A stretch of DNA of 64,000 bases from contig JANPBM010000102.1 of assembly GCA_031430435.1 (NCBI GenBank), positions 1-64,000 on the forward strand, read 5' to 3'. The notes beneath the pieces were generated by a model. That model made no database searches and was not told the origin of the DNA. It saw only the letters and a program-made list of their open reading frames with translations. Position 1 is the stretch's first letter. Each line of letters opens with the position of its first letter. The stretch comes from JANNVK01 sp031430435. GTDB taxonomy: Bacteria > Acidobacteriota > Blastocatellia > Pyrinomonadales > Pyrinomonadaceae. The translations under genes were made by a program, and so were the position numbers. Shown here in pieces: positions 50,657 to 58,859 of this stretch.

Positions 50657-51402
50657 ATTTCAAAACACGAATAAAAGAATTCGGCAAGCAAACACTAAAA
50701 ACGATTCACGGTTTATCGACAAAAATTTTGGTCAGCCGTTTCGATCACGGATATTTGCACGACGATATTCCGATTTCATCTGACACCTATCACACAAAAC
50801 GGTTAATCGAATTTGGAAATCACGAAGGAAAACGCATTCTTGAAGTCGGCAGCCGAGAAGTTACGGGAAAATCTGCGGCACGACAAAATTTTGCAAATGC
50901 CGAATATGTCGGTTTCGATTTTTACGCGGGCGATAACGTTGATGTGGTCGGCGATGCTCATAAACTTTCTACATATTTCGATGAAAAGTTCGATGTAATT
51001 TATTCTTCAGCCGTTTTTGAACACCTTGCAATGCCTTGGATTGCCTCGTTTGAAATTGCAAAATGCTTGAAAGTAGGCGGAATTGTTTGTATCACAACGC
51101 ATTTTTCATACTCGTCGCACGAACGTCCGTGGCATTTTTTTCAGTTCAGCGATATGGCGTTGAAGGTTTTGTTTCCGCCGGAATTAGGAATTGAATGTAT
51201 TGAAGCCGGCGTTTCAAATTCGATTGTCGGACGCTTTTCTTCGCGTGTGGAAGATGCGGAATTAGCCGATCAAAACGTAACCGGACTTTATTGCCACAGC
51301 ACATTTTTGGGGCGTAAAACAAAAGAAACGCCGGACGATTTTGACTGGAAAAACCTGAATTTGCAAGATGTGGTCAGCGACACTTTATACCCAAAACCAT
51401 AA
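50653..51402 (+). CDS. Class I SAM-dependent methyltransferase
   Basis: 249 residues, 4-bp overlap with the GT2 gene. SAM motif EGKRILEVGSREVTGKSAAR (about 57-76), VGFDFYAGDNVDVV, FDVIYSSAVFEHLAMPW (about 115-131) and VGGIVCITTHFS. Typical of methyltransferases in polysaccharide loci. The N-terminal 40 residues resemble extensions seen in sugar-modifying enzymes, with no membrane segment. Could methylate a glycan or its lipid carrier. Confidence 0.85.
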   Translation: MNFKTRIKEFGKQTLKTIHGLSTKILVSRFDHGYLHDDIPISSDTYHTKRLIEFGNHEGKRILEVGSREVTGKSAARQNFANAEYVGFDFYAGDNVDVVGDAHKLSTYFDEKFDVIYSSAVFEHLAMPWIASFEIAKCLKVGGIVCITTHFSYSSHERPWHFFQFSDMALKVLFPPELGIECIEAGVSNSIVGRFSSRVEDAELADQNVTGLYCHSTFLGRKTKETPDDFDWKNLNLQDVVSDTLYPKP

Positions 51403-51408
51403 TTTTCA

Positions 51409-52767
51409 ATGAATTTGCATCCGAGCCTTACACTACAAAAAATCCGCTTTCGTCTCCGGCGATTTATTGAAACTCGCCGAATCAACAATTCGCTTAAAAA
51501 AGATAAACTCAACGATGAAAATCGCCGTGAAATTAAAAGTAAAATCTCGCAACTTTCGTATAAACCGTTGATTTCAATCGTGATGCCGGTTTATAACGTG
51601 GACGAAAAATGGCTGCGGCTTTGTATAGAATCAGTTACGAATCAGCTTTACGAAAATTGGGAATTTTGCATCGCCGATGATTATTCGCCGAGTCCGCATA
51701 TTCGGCGAATTTTAGCAGAATATCAAACAAAAGATTCGCGTTTCAAAATTGTTTTCCGCACCGAAAACGGACATATTTCTGCCGCGTCGAATTCGGCTTT
51801 AGAACTTGCGACAGGCGAGTTTACCGCCTTGCTCGACCACGACGATGAACTAACCGAAGATGCTTTATTTGAAGTAATAAAACAACTTAACGAAATACCG
51901 AACGCAGATTTTATTTACAGCGACCAAGATAAAATCGACGAAAATCAACAACGAAGCGAGCCGGTTTTCAAACCGAATTGGAACGAACATTTGTTTTATT
52001 CGATGAACTATTTGAATCATTTATCGGTTTACAGAACCGAAATTTTGCGAAAAATCGGAGGTTTCAAACTCGGTTTTGAAGGTTCGCAAGATTACGATTT
52101 GGCGTTGCGGTTTATCGAACAAATCGACGAAACACACATCAAACATATTCCGAAAATTCTTTATCATTGGCGGGCAATCAGCGGTTCGTTGGCATTAGAT
52201 TCGGACGAAAAATCGTACGCGCACGAGCTTGCACACAAGGCTTTGCGTGAACATTTCGAGCGAAAAAACACGAAGGCAAAAGTTGAAAAAGGTTTTCTGA
52301 ATTATCGCCGTGTAATTTATAATTTGCCTGAAAGTATCACATTTGAAGTTATTTCCGCAGAGAGTTTTGCCGACATTAAATCAAATTCCGATGTTGTAAT
52401 TTTGGTCGAAAAAAATATCGAAGCTGTTGATTCGACGGCGTTTACGGAATTGACGAGATTTGCGATTCAAGAAAATATCGGAGCGGTCGGCGGCAAAATT
52501 TTGAACAAAGATTCAACCATCGATAACTGCGGAATTATCAACGGCGAATTTATAAATCGAGGTTTTCCGCGTGATTTTGCCGGAAATTTATCAATCGGGC
52601 GAGTTATTCAAAATGTTGACGCAGTTTGCGGAGTTTTGGCGATACGGCGTGAGTTATTTGAAAAATTCGGCAAAGGCGCGAAAAATTTAATCGAGCTTTG
52701 CAATGTTTTACGAGCCGAAAATTATCAAATTGTGTTTACGCCGTACGCCGAATTTATCGAAACTTGA
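51409..52767 (+). CDS. Family 2 glycosyltransferase with degenerate second domain
   Basis: 452 residues. First GT-A domain: PLISIVMPVYNVDEKWLRL (about 57-75), ADDYSPSPHIRRILAEY, FTALLDHDDEL with the DxD, SVYRTEILRKIGGF and YHWRAISGS. The C-terminal part (about 305-450) keeps a second GT2-like core (NIGAVGGKILNKDSTIDNCG, NVDAVCGVLAIRRELFEKFG) but has lost its first strands and DxD. Two-domain relatives are usual in O-antigen clusters; here only one active site should remain. Last gene of the cluster. Confidence 0.88.
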   Translation: MNLHPSLTLQKIRFRLRRFIETRRINNSLKKDKLNDENRREIKSKISQLSYKPLISIVMPVYNVDEKWLRLCIESVTNQLYENWEFCIADDYSPSPHIRRILAEYQTKDSRFKIVFRTENGHISAASNSALELATGEFTALLDHDDELTEDALFEVIKQLNEIPNADFIYSDQDKIDENQQRSEPVFKPNWNEHLFYSMNYLNHLSVYRTEILRKIGGFKLGFEGSQDYDLALRFIEQIDETHIKHIPKILYHWRAISGSLALDSDEKSYAHELAHKALREHFERKNTKAKVEKGFLNYRRVIYNLPESITFEVISAESFADIKSNSDVVILVEKNIEAVDSTAFTELTRFAIQENIGAVGGKILNKDSTIDNCGIINGEFINRGFPRDFAGNLSIGRVIQNVDAVCGVLAIRRELFEKFGKGAKNLIELCNVLRAENYQIVFTPYAEFIET

Positions 52768-52784
52768 AACTTTTTTTTGAAATG

Positions 52785-53357
52785 CTAGTTTTTCCCGTTC
52801 TTCAGATATTTTTTCGGAATTTGTAATTCGGGCGTTTCGCCTTGCCAATAAATTGTGATAATCCACCATCGGTTGCCGTCGAAAAGCAGTTGGAAACTGT
52901 TGATTCCGCGAACAAACGGAGTTTTATCGTCTTTTTTATGCCGCGATTCATAAGTTGAAAAAACGTGCGTAACATTACCGAAAGTTTCACTCGTACGAGC
53001 AAGTTCACTTTCGTAAAAACCTTCTTTCGCAAAATACGCATCGGCGTTTTTGGTATAATCTTCGGGCGTTAAAGCTCGCGCGTTGACCGCTTTTGTGGTC
53101 GGATTTTGCGAAGTCGGAATCAGACGCGCGTCTTTGTGAAAGAGCGAACGAAATCTGTCCCAATCGCGTTTTTGTCCCGCATCGCCCGAAATTACGTCGT
53201 AAACCGCTTTCATAATGCTGTCCAACGAACTGACATCACTCGGTTTTGCTTCGTAAATCTTCGGTATTTCGGGCAGTTTTGCGGCAGTTGTTTCTTGGGC
53301 AAAACCTGTTTGAACGAAAAAGGTAAATAAAATTAGCGCGAAAAATTTTGTTTTCAT
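52785..53357 (-). CDS. Secreted SnoaL/NTF2-like (DUF4440-type) protein
   Basis: 190 residues from the ATG at 53357; six upstream codons including another ATG are possible but not needed for the signal peptide (KTKFFALILFTFFVQTGFAQ). A cone-like NTF2 fold: VYDVISGDAGQKRDWDRFRS, LFHKDARLIPT, HVFSTYESRHKKDD, FQLLFDGNRWWIITIYWQ. Such proteins bind small ligands or act as enzymes; none is indicated. Convergent with the GT2 gene and downstream of pilB. Confidence 0.8.
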   Translation of the reverse strand: MKTKFFALILFTFFVQTGFAQETTAAKLPEIPKIYEAKPSDVSSLDSIMKAVYDVISGDAGQKRDWDRFRSLFHKDARLIPTSQNPTTKAVNARALTPEDYTKNADAYFAKEGFYESELARTSETFGNVTHVFSTYESRHKKDDKTPFVRGINSFQLLFDGNRWWIITIYWQGETPELQIPKKYLKNGKN

Positions 53358-53410
53358 GTTGTTAAATTGATTCATTTTTTGACTGAATCATTGATTCATT
53401 GGTTTTACTT
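53358..53410. repeat. TGATTCAT-unit palindrome
   Basis: TGATTCA and TGAATCA flank TTTTTTGAC and repeat again (ATTGATTCATTGG). The same vocabulary appears around 56826-56970. Confidence 0.5.
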
Positions 53411-53457
53411 TTTGATGAACACGCAACAAACCAAATAATGTTTCGATCACTCGATTA

Positions 53458-55155
53458 CTACAATATTTCTTCTACAAACGTTACGCGGTTTATTTCGTGC
53501 AAAGTTGTAACGCCGCTTAAAGCCTTGCGAACAGCTGATTTACGCAAACTTATCAAACCTTCTTTTAATTCGGCGGCACGTCTGATTTCGCTTCCCGGAC
53601 GGCGTTCGATAATCATTTCGCGGATGTTGTCGGTCATATCAAGCAGTTCGTGAATCGCCGTTCGCCCGCGATAGCCCGTGTGATTGCACGCATCGCAACC
53701 GACGCTCATATACAAAGTTTTGTCCGCCATCAGTTCGGGACGCAAACCCGATTCACGGATTTCCTGCTCGCTCGGACGGTACGGACGCTTGCAAACTTGG
53801 CACAGTTGACGCACCAGCCGTTGCGCCAAAACGCAGTTCAACGCCGCCACAAAGTTATACGGCTCAACGCCCATATTGATAAAACGCCCGATGACATCAA
53901 TCACGTTGTTGGCGTGAACCGTCGTAAAAACAAGGTGTCCGGTGAGCGCGGATTGAATGGCAATTTGAGCAGTTTCGTTGTCGCGGATTTCCCCGACCAT
54001 TACTTTATCGGGATCGTGCCGCAGAATCGAACGCAAACCGCGCGCGAACGTCAAACCTTTTTTCTCGTTGACGGGAATTTGGACGACTCCGTGCAAAACG
54101 TATTCCACCGGATCTTCAATCGTGATAATTTTATCTTCATCGTTGCGGATTTCGTTCAACGCGCCGTAAAGCGTGGTGGTTTTCCCCGAACCCGTCGGAC
54201 CTGTCACCAAAACCATTCCGTAAGGTTCTTTGATGTAATGACGAAAACGCGCCAAATCGTCTTCGGCAAAGCCGACAATATCAAGGCTCAGATTCTTAAA
54301 TTCTTCGCTGATTTGTTCTTTGTCCAAAATACGAATAACCGCGTCTTCGCCGTGAACAGTCGGCATAATCGAAACCCGAAAATCAACCGTGCGACCTTTG
54401 TAAATTACGCGAAAACGTCCGTCTTGCGGCACCCGGCGTTCGGCAATGTCCAATTCGGACATAACCTTGATCCGCGAAATCAGCGTTTGATGATACGAAA
54501 TATCGATCGGATCAACTTTGGCGTATAACGCGCCGTCGATGCGGAATTTAACTTGCACGTCGCGTTCGCGGGTTTCGATGTGAATATCGGACGAACGATT
54601 TTCCATCGCGTTATAAATAATTGTGTCAACGAGTTTGATAATCGGCGACATATCGGAATCGGTCGCCAAACGGTCTAAGTCCAAAACTTCTTCGCCGTTT
54701 TCGGTTTCTTTGACAAGCGAAATTTTGAAACTCGACGTTGCTTCCTGCAAAACTCGCTGTGTTGCGTCGCCTTTTTTCAACACAACGTCGATTGCTCCTT
54801 GCGTGGCAACGTGCGGCACAATTTTGACGTTTAGCGCATTTTCCAGTTCTTCGAGAATATCCAGATTGCTCGGATCCGACATCGCCACATGAAGTTTTGA
54901 GCCGACTCGTTTTAGCGGCACGAAATGATTGCGAAGCATCAAATCAACCGGAATTTTCGCCAGTTCGGTGTAATCGATTGGCGATTCTTTGTCGGGCGGC
55001 AACAAATCTATAAACGGCAAACGATAACGCCGAGCGAGCAGTTTTGCCTTTGAAACTTCGGGAGCTTCGTTCAAATCGGGCATTGTTCCCAAAGCGGTTT
55101 CAACATCGGCGGTTGAAATAGCTGCCGTGCCGTTGGTTGTGGTTTGATTTTCCAT
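53458..55155 (-). CDS. pilB: Type IV pilus assembly ATPase PilB
   Basis: 565 residues, standard size. N-terminal GspE-N/MshEN domain (about 30-170; LARRYRLPFIDL), then the motor: Walker A VTGPTGSGKTTTLYG (about 316-330), Asp and Walker B (RSILRHDPDKVMVGEIRD) and the tetracysteine zinc motif CQVC...CDACNHTGYRGR near 450-490. It drives pilin extension from the cytoplasmic side. It lies on the same strand as pilC but separated from it by the broken four-helix-bundle gene, while no pilT is present in this window. Confidence 0.93.
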   Translation of the reverse strand: MENQTTTNGTAAISTADVETALGTMPDLNEAPEVSKAKLLARRYRLPFIDLLPPDKESPIDYTELAKIPVDLMLRNHFVPLKRVGSKLHVAMSDPSNLDILEELENALNVKIVPHVATQGAIDVVLKKGDATQRVLQEATSSFKISLVKETENGEEVLDLDRLATDSDMSPIIKLVDTIIYNAMENRSSDIHIETRERDVQVKFRIDGALYAKVDPIDISYHQTLISRIKVMSELDIAERRVPQDGRFRVIYKGRTVDFRVSIMPTVHGEDAVIRILDKEQISEEFKNLSLDIVGFAEDDLARFRHYIKEPYGMVLVTGPTGSGKTTTLYGALNEIRNDEDKIITIEDPVEYVLHGVVQIPVNEKKGLTFARGLRSILRHDPDKVMVGEIRDNETAQIAIQSALTGHLVFTTVHANNVIDVIGRFINMGVEPYNFVAALNCVLAQRLVRQLCQVCKRPYRPSEQEIRESGLRPELMADKTLYMSVGCDACNHTGYRGRTAIHELLDMTDNIREMIIERRPGSEIRRAAELKEGLISLRKSAVRKALSGVTTLHEINRVTFVEEIL

Positions 55156-55205
55156 TTTTTATTAGCTTTCAGCATTCAGCTTGTCGGCTGTCAGCCTTTT
55201 ATCCT
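55155..55205. repeat. AGCATTCAGC-type repeat, left flank of the four-helix-bundle gene
   Basis: AGCTTTCAGCATTCAGC followed by GTCGGCTGTCAGCC. The same vocabulary recurs at 55555-55587 on the other side (CTGAATGCTGAAAGCT), in inverted order, so the pseudogene is bracketed. Confidence 0.6.
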
Positions 55206-55544
55206 TTGTATAAATGTTGCGAGCATCTTTTTCACTTCAATCAATTTAGCTTCAAGATTTATGTAATCATTTGCGTTTACTAACTTTAAATCTTTTGATA
55301 AAAGCAAGTGATACTCCAATTCGTTTGCCGAACCAAAGGCGATTTGAAGAAATCTTGCAAATTCGGCATCGCCTTTTCTGCCGCAACCTTCGGCAATATT
55401 TGCCGGAATTGAAGAACAAGATCATCTGATTTGACTCGTCAAGCCAAACAATTCTTCTTTTGGAAAAGACTTCGTTACCTGATAAACTTCCAAAGTAAGT
55501 TCGTGTGCCTTTTCCCAAACTTTCAAATCTCTAAAATTTTTCAT
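55191..55544 (-). pseudogene. Four-helix-bundle (S23/intervening-sequence type) gene with in-frame TGA
   Basis: Starts ATG at 55544: MKNFRDLKVWEKAHELTLEV, a typical opening of the bacterial four-helix-bundle family. Codon 41 (55424-55422) is TGA where relatives have Arg (QIR-R-S...), and the frame then continues undisturbed (SSIPANIAEGCGRKGDAEFA, ELEYHLLLSKDLK) to a normal TGA at 55191, 117 codons in all. A CGA-to-TGA transition explains it. Flanked by CAGCATTCAGC-type repeats at both ends and sitting between pilB and pilC. Probably inactive; a readthrough product is not excluded. Confidence 0.85.
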
Positions 55545-55554
55545 AACACCACGT

Positions 55555-55587
55555 TTCTGAATGCTGAAAGCTGATTGCCGAAAGCTA
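55555..55587. repeat. AGCATTCAGC-type repeat, right flank of the four-helix-bundle gene
   Basis: TTCTGAATGCTGAAAGCTGATTGCCGAAAGCT is, in pieces, the inverted complement of the left-flank repeat at 55155-55205. It also overlaps the stop-proximal end of pilC. Confidence 0.6.
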
Positions 55588-56820
55588 TTTCTTGCCAAAA
55601 GGACCGCTTGAAATCGATTGCAAAATCGGCATATAAATTGCCATTAAAATCGTGATTACGATTAACGCCATAAAGATTAAAATGACGGGTTCCAGCAAAG
55701 TTGTCATTTGTTCGAGTCGGACTTCGGCTTCCGCATCGTAAAAATTCGCCACTTCGTCGAGCATTTCGCGCAAACTTCCCGAACTTTCGCCGATTCCGAT
55801 CATATCCATCGCCAACGGCGGAATCCAATCTGCTTTTTCAAGCGCGACGGTCAAACTTTGTCCTTCGCGGATCAACGGCAAAACCGACTGACATCTTCGC
55901 CGAAGCTCAAGGTTTGTCACACTTTGCGAGGCAATGTTCCACGAATCGGGAACCGTAATTCCGCCGTGCAGAAGCGTCGCCATCGAGCGTGTAACTTGCG
56001 ATGTCGTGATTTGCCGAATCAGTAATCCGAAGAGCGGAAGTTTGAGTAAAAAGCGGTCTAAAGTCAGTTTCCCGCTCGGCGTTCGGAGCCACACGTAAAG
56101 CGAAAAAGCGATGATTAAAAATAACGGCGCAACCCACCAAATGTTACTCGCCAAACCGTTTGAAATCCCCAAAACTATCACGGTAACGGTCGGCAAGCCC
56201 TTTCCGCCGCTTAAACCTTTGAACAAATCGGACATTCGCGGCACAACGTAAATCGTCAGAAAGCCTGTCATTAAAAGCGATGCGGTCAACAAAAATAACG
56301 GATACGCCAACGCGCCTTTTATCTTTCTGCCGAGTCCGACGCTGCGTTTCAAAAAATTTACGTACCGAGCCAAAACATCGTCCAACGCACCGCTTCGCTC
56401 ACCCGCGAGAATTGAAGCCGTATAAATTTTCGGGAAAATTCCCTGCATTTCAAAGGCTTCGGAAAGCGGAACGCCGCTTTTAATTTTTGATTCGACATCC
56501 GCCAGAACTTCGCGTAACGCGGCAGATTGAGCGCGAGTTTTGAGCAAAGTAATCGCTTGCAAAATTGGAATTCCGGCTCGCAAAAGGGCGGAAAGTTGTT
56601 GATTAAAAAGGAGAAAATCGGCTTGTTTGACTTTGGCTTTTTTGCTTCCGCCCAAAAACGGAATCGAAGAAAACATTCCGCCGTCTTGGGCATTTACGGC
56701 AAACACGCGAAATCCTTCGCTTTCAAATCGCAGTTTCGCTTCGTTCGCGGCGTTTGCTTCGACAATCCGCGTCACAATTTCGCCCGACGGCGTTCCTAAA
56801 CGACAAATAAATTCAGCCAT
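55585..56820 (-). CDS. pilC: Type IV pilus inner-membrane platform protein PilC
   Basis: 411 residues. Two GspF repeats (LLFNQQLSALLRAGIPILQA; LIRQITTSQVTRSMATLLHG) and three membrane segments (about 170-195, 220-240, 375-405). ASQSVTNLELRRRC and GIGESSGSLREMLDEVANFY are typical of the family. It assembles with PilB at the inner membrane to build the pilus. The first gene on this strand; its promoter should lie in the repeat-rich gap at 56821-57006. Confidence 0.92.
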   Translation of the reverse strand: MAEFICRLGTPSGEIVTRIVEANAANEAKLRFESEGFRVFAVNAQDGGMFSSIPFLGGSKKAKVKQADFLLFNQQLSALLRAGIPILQAITLLKTRAQSAALREVLADVESKIKSGVPLSEAFEMQGIFPKIYTASILAGERSGALDDVLARYVNFLKRSVGLGRKIKGALAYPLFLLTASLLMTGFLTIYVVPRMSDLFKGLSGGKGLPTVTVIVLGISNGLASNIWWVAPLFLIIAFSLYVWLRTPSGKLTLDRFLLKLPLFGLLIRQITTSQVTRSMATLLHGGITVPDSWNIASQSVTNLELRRRCQSVLPLIREGQSLTVALEKADWIPPLAMDMIGIGESSGSLREMLDEVANFYDAEAEVRLEQMTTLLEPVILIFMALIVITILMAIYMPILQSISSGPFGKK

Positions 56821-56825
56821 AATTT

Positions 56826-56975
56826 AATTGATTCATTGAACCATTTTTTGATTGAGTCATCGGATAAAACTTCAATTCGCAAATTGTAACACGGTTTTTT
56901 GCGTTAAAAGTTTCATAAGTATAGAATGAAACATTGATTTATCAATGAATCAATGTTTCAATGAATAAATATTTC
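56826..56975. repeat. TGATTCAT/AATCAATG-type repeats with a 13-bp hairpin
   Basis: Within it TGAAACATTGATT (56927-56939) and AATCAATGTTTCA (56948-56960) are perfect complements with an 8-nt loop. Related units occur at 56826-56860. Lies between pilC and the Rad52-like gene. Confidence 0.6.
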
Positions 56976-57006
56976 AACCGACATTACAGACATCTTACCA
57001 ATTATT

Positions 57007-57420
57007 ATGAGTGAAGAAAACATTACCGAAGAACTTATTACCGGCGAATTGCGTTCAATCCGCGAGATTGTCAAAGATTTGTCGAAACCTGTGGCAAAAC
57101 GTCATCTGCGTTCACGCAAACAAGGCGGCAAAGAAATTGTTTACATCGCCTGGCACGATGCGATTAAATATCTCGATCATTATGCCGGCGGTTGGTGTTA
57201 TGAAATTCGTTCGATCGATTCTATCGGCGGAAAACTGATTTTGACCGTGCGGCTTTCGATTCCGTGCGTCGAAGGCATTATTTACCGCGAAGCAACCGGA
57301 CAAGAGGACGAAGATTTGGATTCCTACGGCAATTCTTCGAGTAATTCCGAAAGTATGGCGTTGCGTCGCGCCGCCGCGAAATTCGGACTGGGTTTATATT
57401 TGTATGACCAAAATAAATAG
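57007..57420 (+). CDS. Rad52/22-like (DdrA-type) DNA repair protein
   Basis: 137 residues, smaller than eukaryotic Rad52 but in the usual range for bacterial/phage members. Recognisable core: VYIAWHDAIKYLDHYAGGWC (about 45-65), IPCVEGIIYREATGQ and SSNSESMALRRAAAKFGLGL (about 112-131). These proteins bind ssDNA and can anneal or protect ends. No phage genes are nearby, so it looks chromosomal. It is divergent from pilC with a repeat-filled gap and is followed by a hairpin. Confidence 0.85.
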   Translation: MSEENITEELITGELRSIREIVKDLSKPVAKRHLRSRKQGGKEIVYIAWHDAIKYLDHYAGGWCYEIRSIDSIGGKLILTVRLSIPCVEGIIYREATGQEDEDLDSYGNSSSNSESMALRRAAAKFGLGLYLYDQNK

Positions 57421-57442
57421 CTTTCAACCTTAACTTTATTGT

Positions 57443-57482
57443 CGCCGATAAGCAGAAACTCGTAATTCTCCGCTAATCGGCG
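57443..57482 (+). terminator. Hairpin downstream of the Rad52-like gene
   Basis: CGCCGATAAGC/GCTAATCGGCG pair in 10 of 11 positions (57443-57453, 57472-57482) with an 18-nt loop; a T-rich run is weak. Confidence 0.45.
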
Positions 57483-57581
57483 GAATCCGAATTATTTACG
57501 ACTGAAAAAGGCTAAGGTTTCTCGCAAAATCAGCCGAAAAAAGTTAAACTCATTTCAAAACTTCTTTCCGTCAAAACATCT

Positions 57582-58859
57582 ATGAAAAAACTATTTGCCA
57601 TTGCTCTGCTTTTCGTTTTCGCAACCGCGACTTTTGCCCAAACAATGCCTGCGGGATTGGACGCAAAACTTTGGAAACAAGCGTTAAAGATTCACAAAAA
57701 AGCCGTCATTGTTGACGGACACAACGATATTACTTCGCCGATGGTTGATGATGATTTTGATTTGGCGAGCAATTCACGCGGAAAGTTTCACAGCGACGGC
57801 GATCCGTTTCATACGGATTTATCGCGTTTCAAAGAAGGCGGAATGACAGGCGAGTTTTTCTCGATTTATGTTTCCGGCACCGATTATCAGAAAGGCGGAA
57901 AAATGCGGCGGGCAATCGATTTGATTGACTCGACTTACCGCGAAGTTGAAAAACATCCGTCCGATTTGAATTTTTGCGCGACCGCCGCCGACATTCGCAA
58001 AGCCAAAAAACAAGGAAAAGTTTGCGCGTTGATGGGAATCGAAGGCGGTTACGCGATTGAAAATTCGTTGTTTGCCTTGCGCGAATTTTATCGTTTGGGC
58101 ATTCGATACATGACTTTGACGCACAATGTTTCGCACGATTGGGCAGATGCTCATCGCGGCGAAGTCAAAAATAACGGCTTGTCCGATTTCGGCAAAGACG
58201 TTGTCAGAGAAATGAATCGACTCGGAATGTTGGTTGATATTTCGCACGTTTCGGTCAAGGTGATGAACGATGCGTTGGACGTTTCGACCGCTCCGATTAT
58301 CGCTTCGCATTCGTGCGCGAGAGCTTTGAACGACCACACTCGCAACGTTCCCGACGATGTTTTGAAACGAGTTGCCAAAAACGGCGGCGTGATAATGATT
58401 AACTTTTATCCGTCGTTTTTGGATGCCCGAACCAACAAAGAAGAAAACGAACGTTCGGCAAAATTGAAACCGCAGCTCGAAGCCTTGAAAGAACAATTCC
58501 AAGACAAACAATCGTATAACGAAGCCGAGCGAAAATTATTTGCCGAAAATCCGATTTATGTGCCTGATTACAAACGAGTTGTCGATCACATCGACCACAT
58601 CAAAGAAGTTGCGGGAATCGATTATGTCGGGTTAGGATCGGATTTCGACGGCATTCCTTTTTTGCCCGAAGGCATTACCGGAGCCGAAAGTTTGCCGTTA
58701 ATTACCTACGAAATGTTGCGACGCGGTTACAGCGAAACCGATATTCGCAAAGTTTTGGGCGAAAATTTTCTGCGGGCGTTTGCCCAAGCCGAAAAAGTTG
58801 CCCGCATCGAATCACGCAAAATCAGCGGCGAAGGAAGTTTGAAAAGAATCGGCAAGTAA
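57582..58859 (+). CDS. Membrane-dipeptidase (peptidase M19) family protein
   Basis: 425 residues with a signal peptide (about 1-20; FAIALLFVFATATFA-QTM). Zinc ligands and motifs: VDGHNDIT (about 44-51), LMGIEGGYAI (bridging Glu), THNVSHDWAD, LVDISHVS and ASHSCARAL with both His, and GLGSDFDGI near the end. These secreted enzymes hydrolyse dipeptides (including D-amino-acid types). It begins the following operon, with the methyltransferase ATG directly abutting its stop codon. Confidence 0.93.
   Translation: MKKLFAIALLFVFATATFAQTMPAGLDAKLWKQALKIHKKAVIVDGHNDITSPMVDDDFDLASNSRGKFHSDGDPFHTDLSRFKEGGMTGEFFSIYVSGTDYQKGGKMRRAIDLIDSTYREVEKHPSDLNFCATAADIRKAKKQGKVCALMGIEGGYAIENSLFALREFYRLGIRYMTLTHNVSHDWADAHRGEVKNNGLSDFGKDVVREMNRLGMLVDISHVSVKVMNDALDVSTAPIIASHSCARALNDHTRNVPDDVLKRVAKNGGVIMINFYPSFLDARTNKEENERSAKLKPQLEALKEQFQDKQSYNEAERKLFAENPIYVPDYKRVVDHIDHIKEVAGIDYVGLGSDFDGIPFLPEGITGAESLPLITYEMLRRGYSETDIRKVLGENFLRAFAQAEKVARIESRKISGEGSLKRIGK

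Noticed and set aside
53650..54528. Long open frame opposite pilB
   Set aside because: Antisense to conserved PilB motifs, skewed Arg/Asn composition and no ribosome site.
55267..55518. Open frame across the four-helix-bundle pseudogene
   Set aside because: Shadow in another frame; the true frame gives clear family similarity on both sides of the TGA.
57819..58511. Long open frame opposite the M19 dipeptidase
   Set aside because: Antisense to conserved peptidase motifs with Phe/Arg-biased composition; no independent support.
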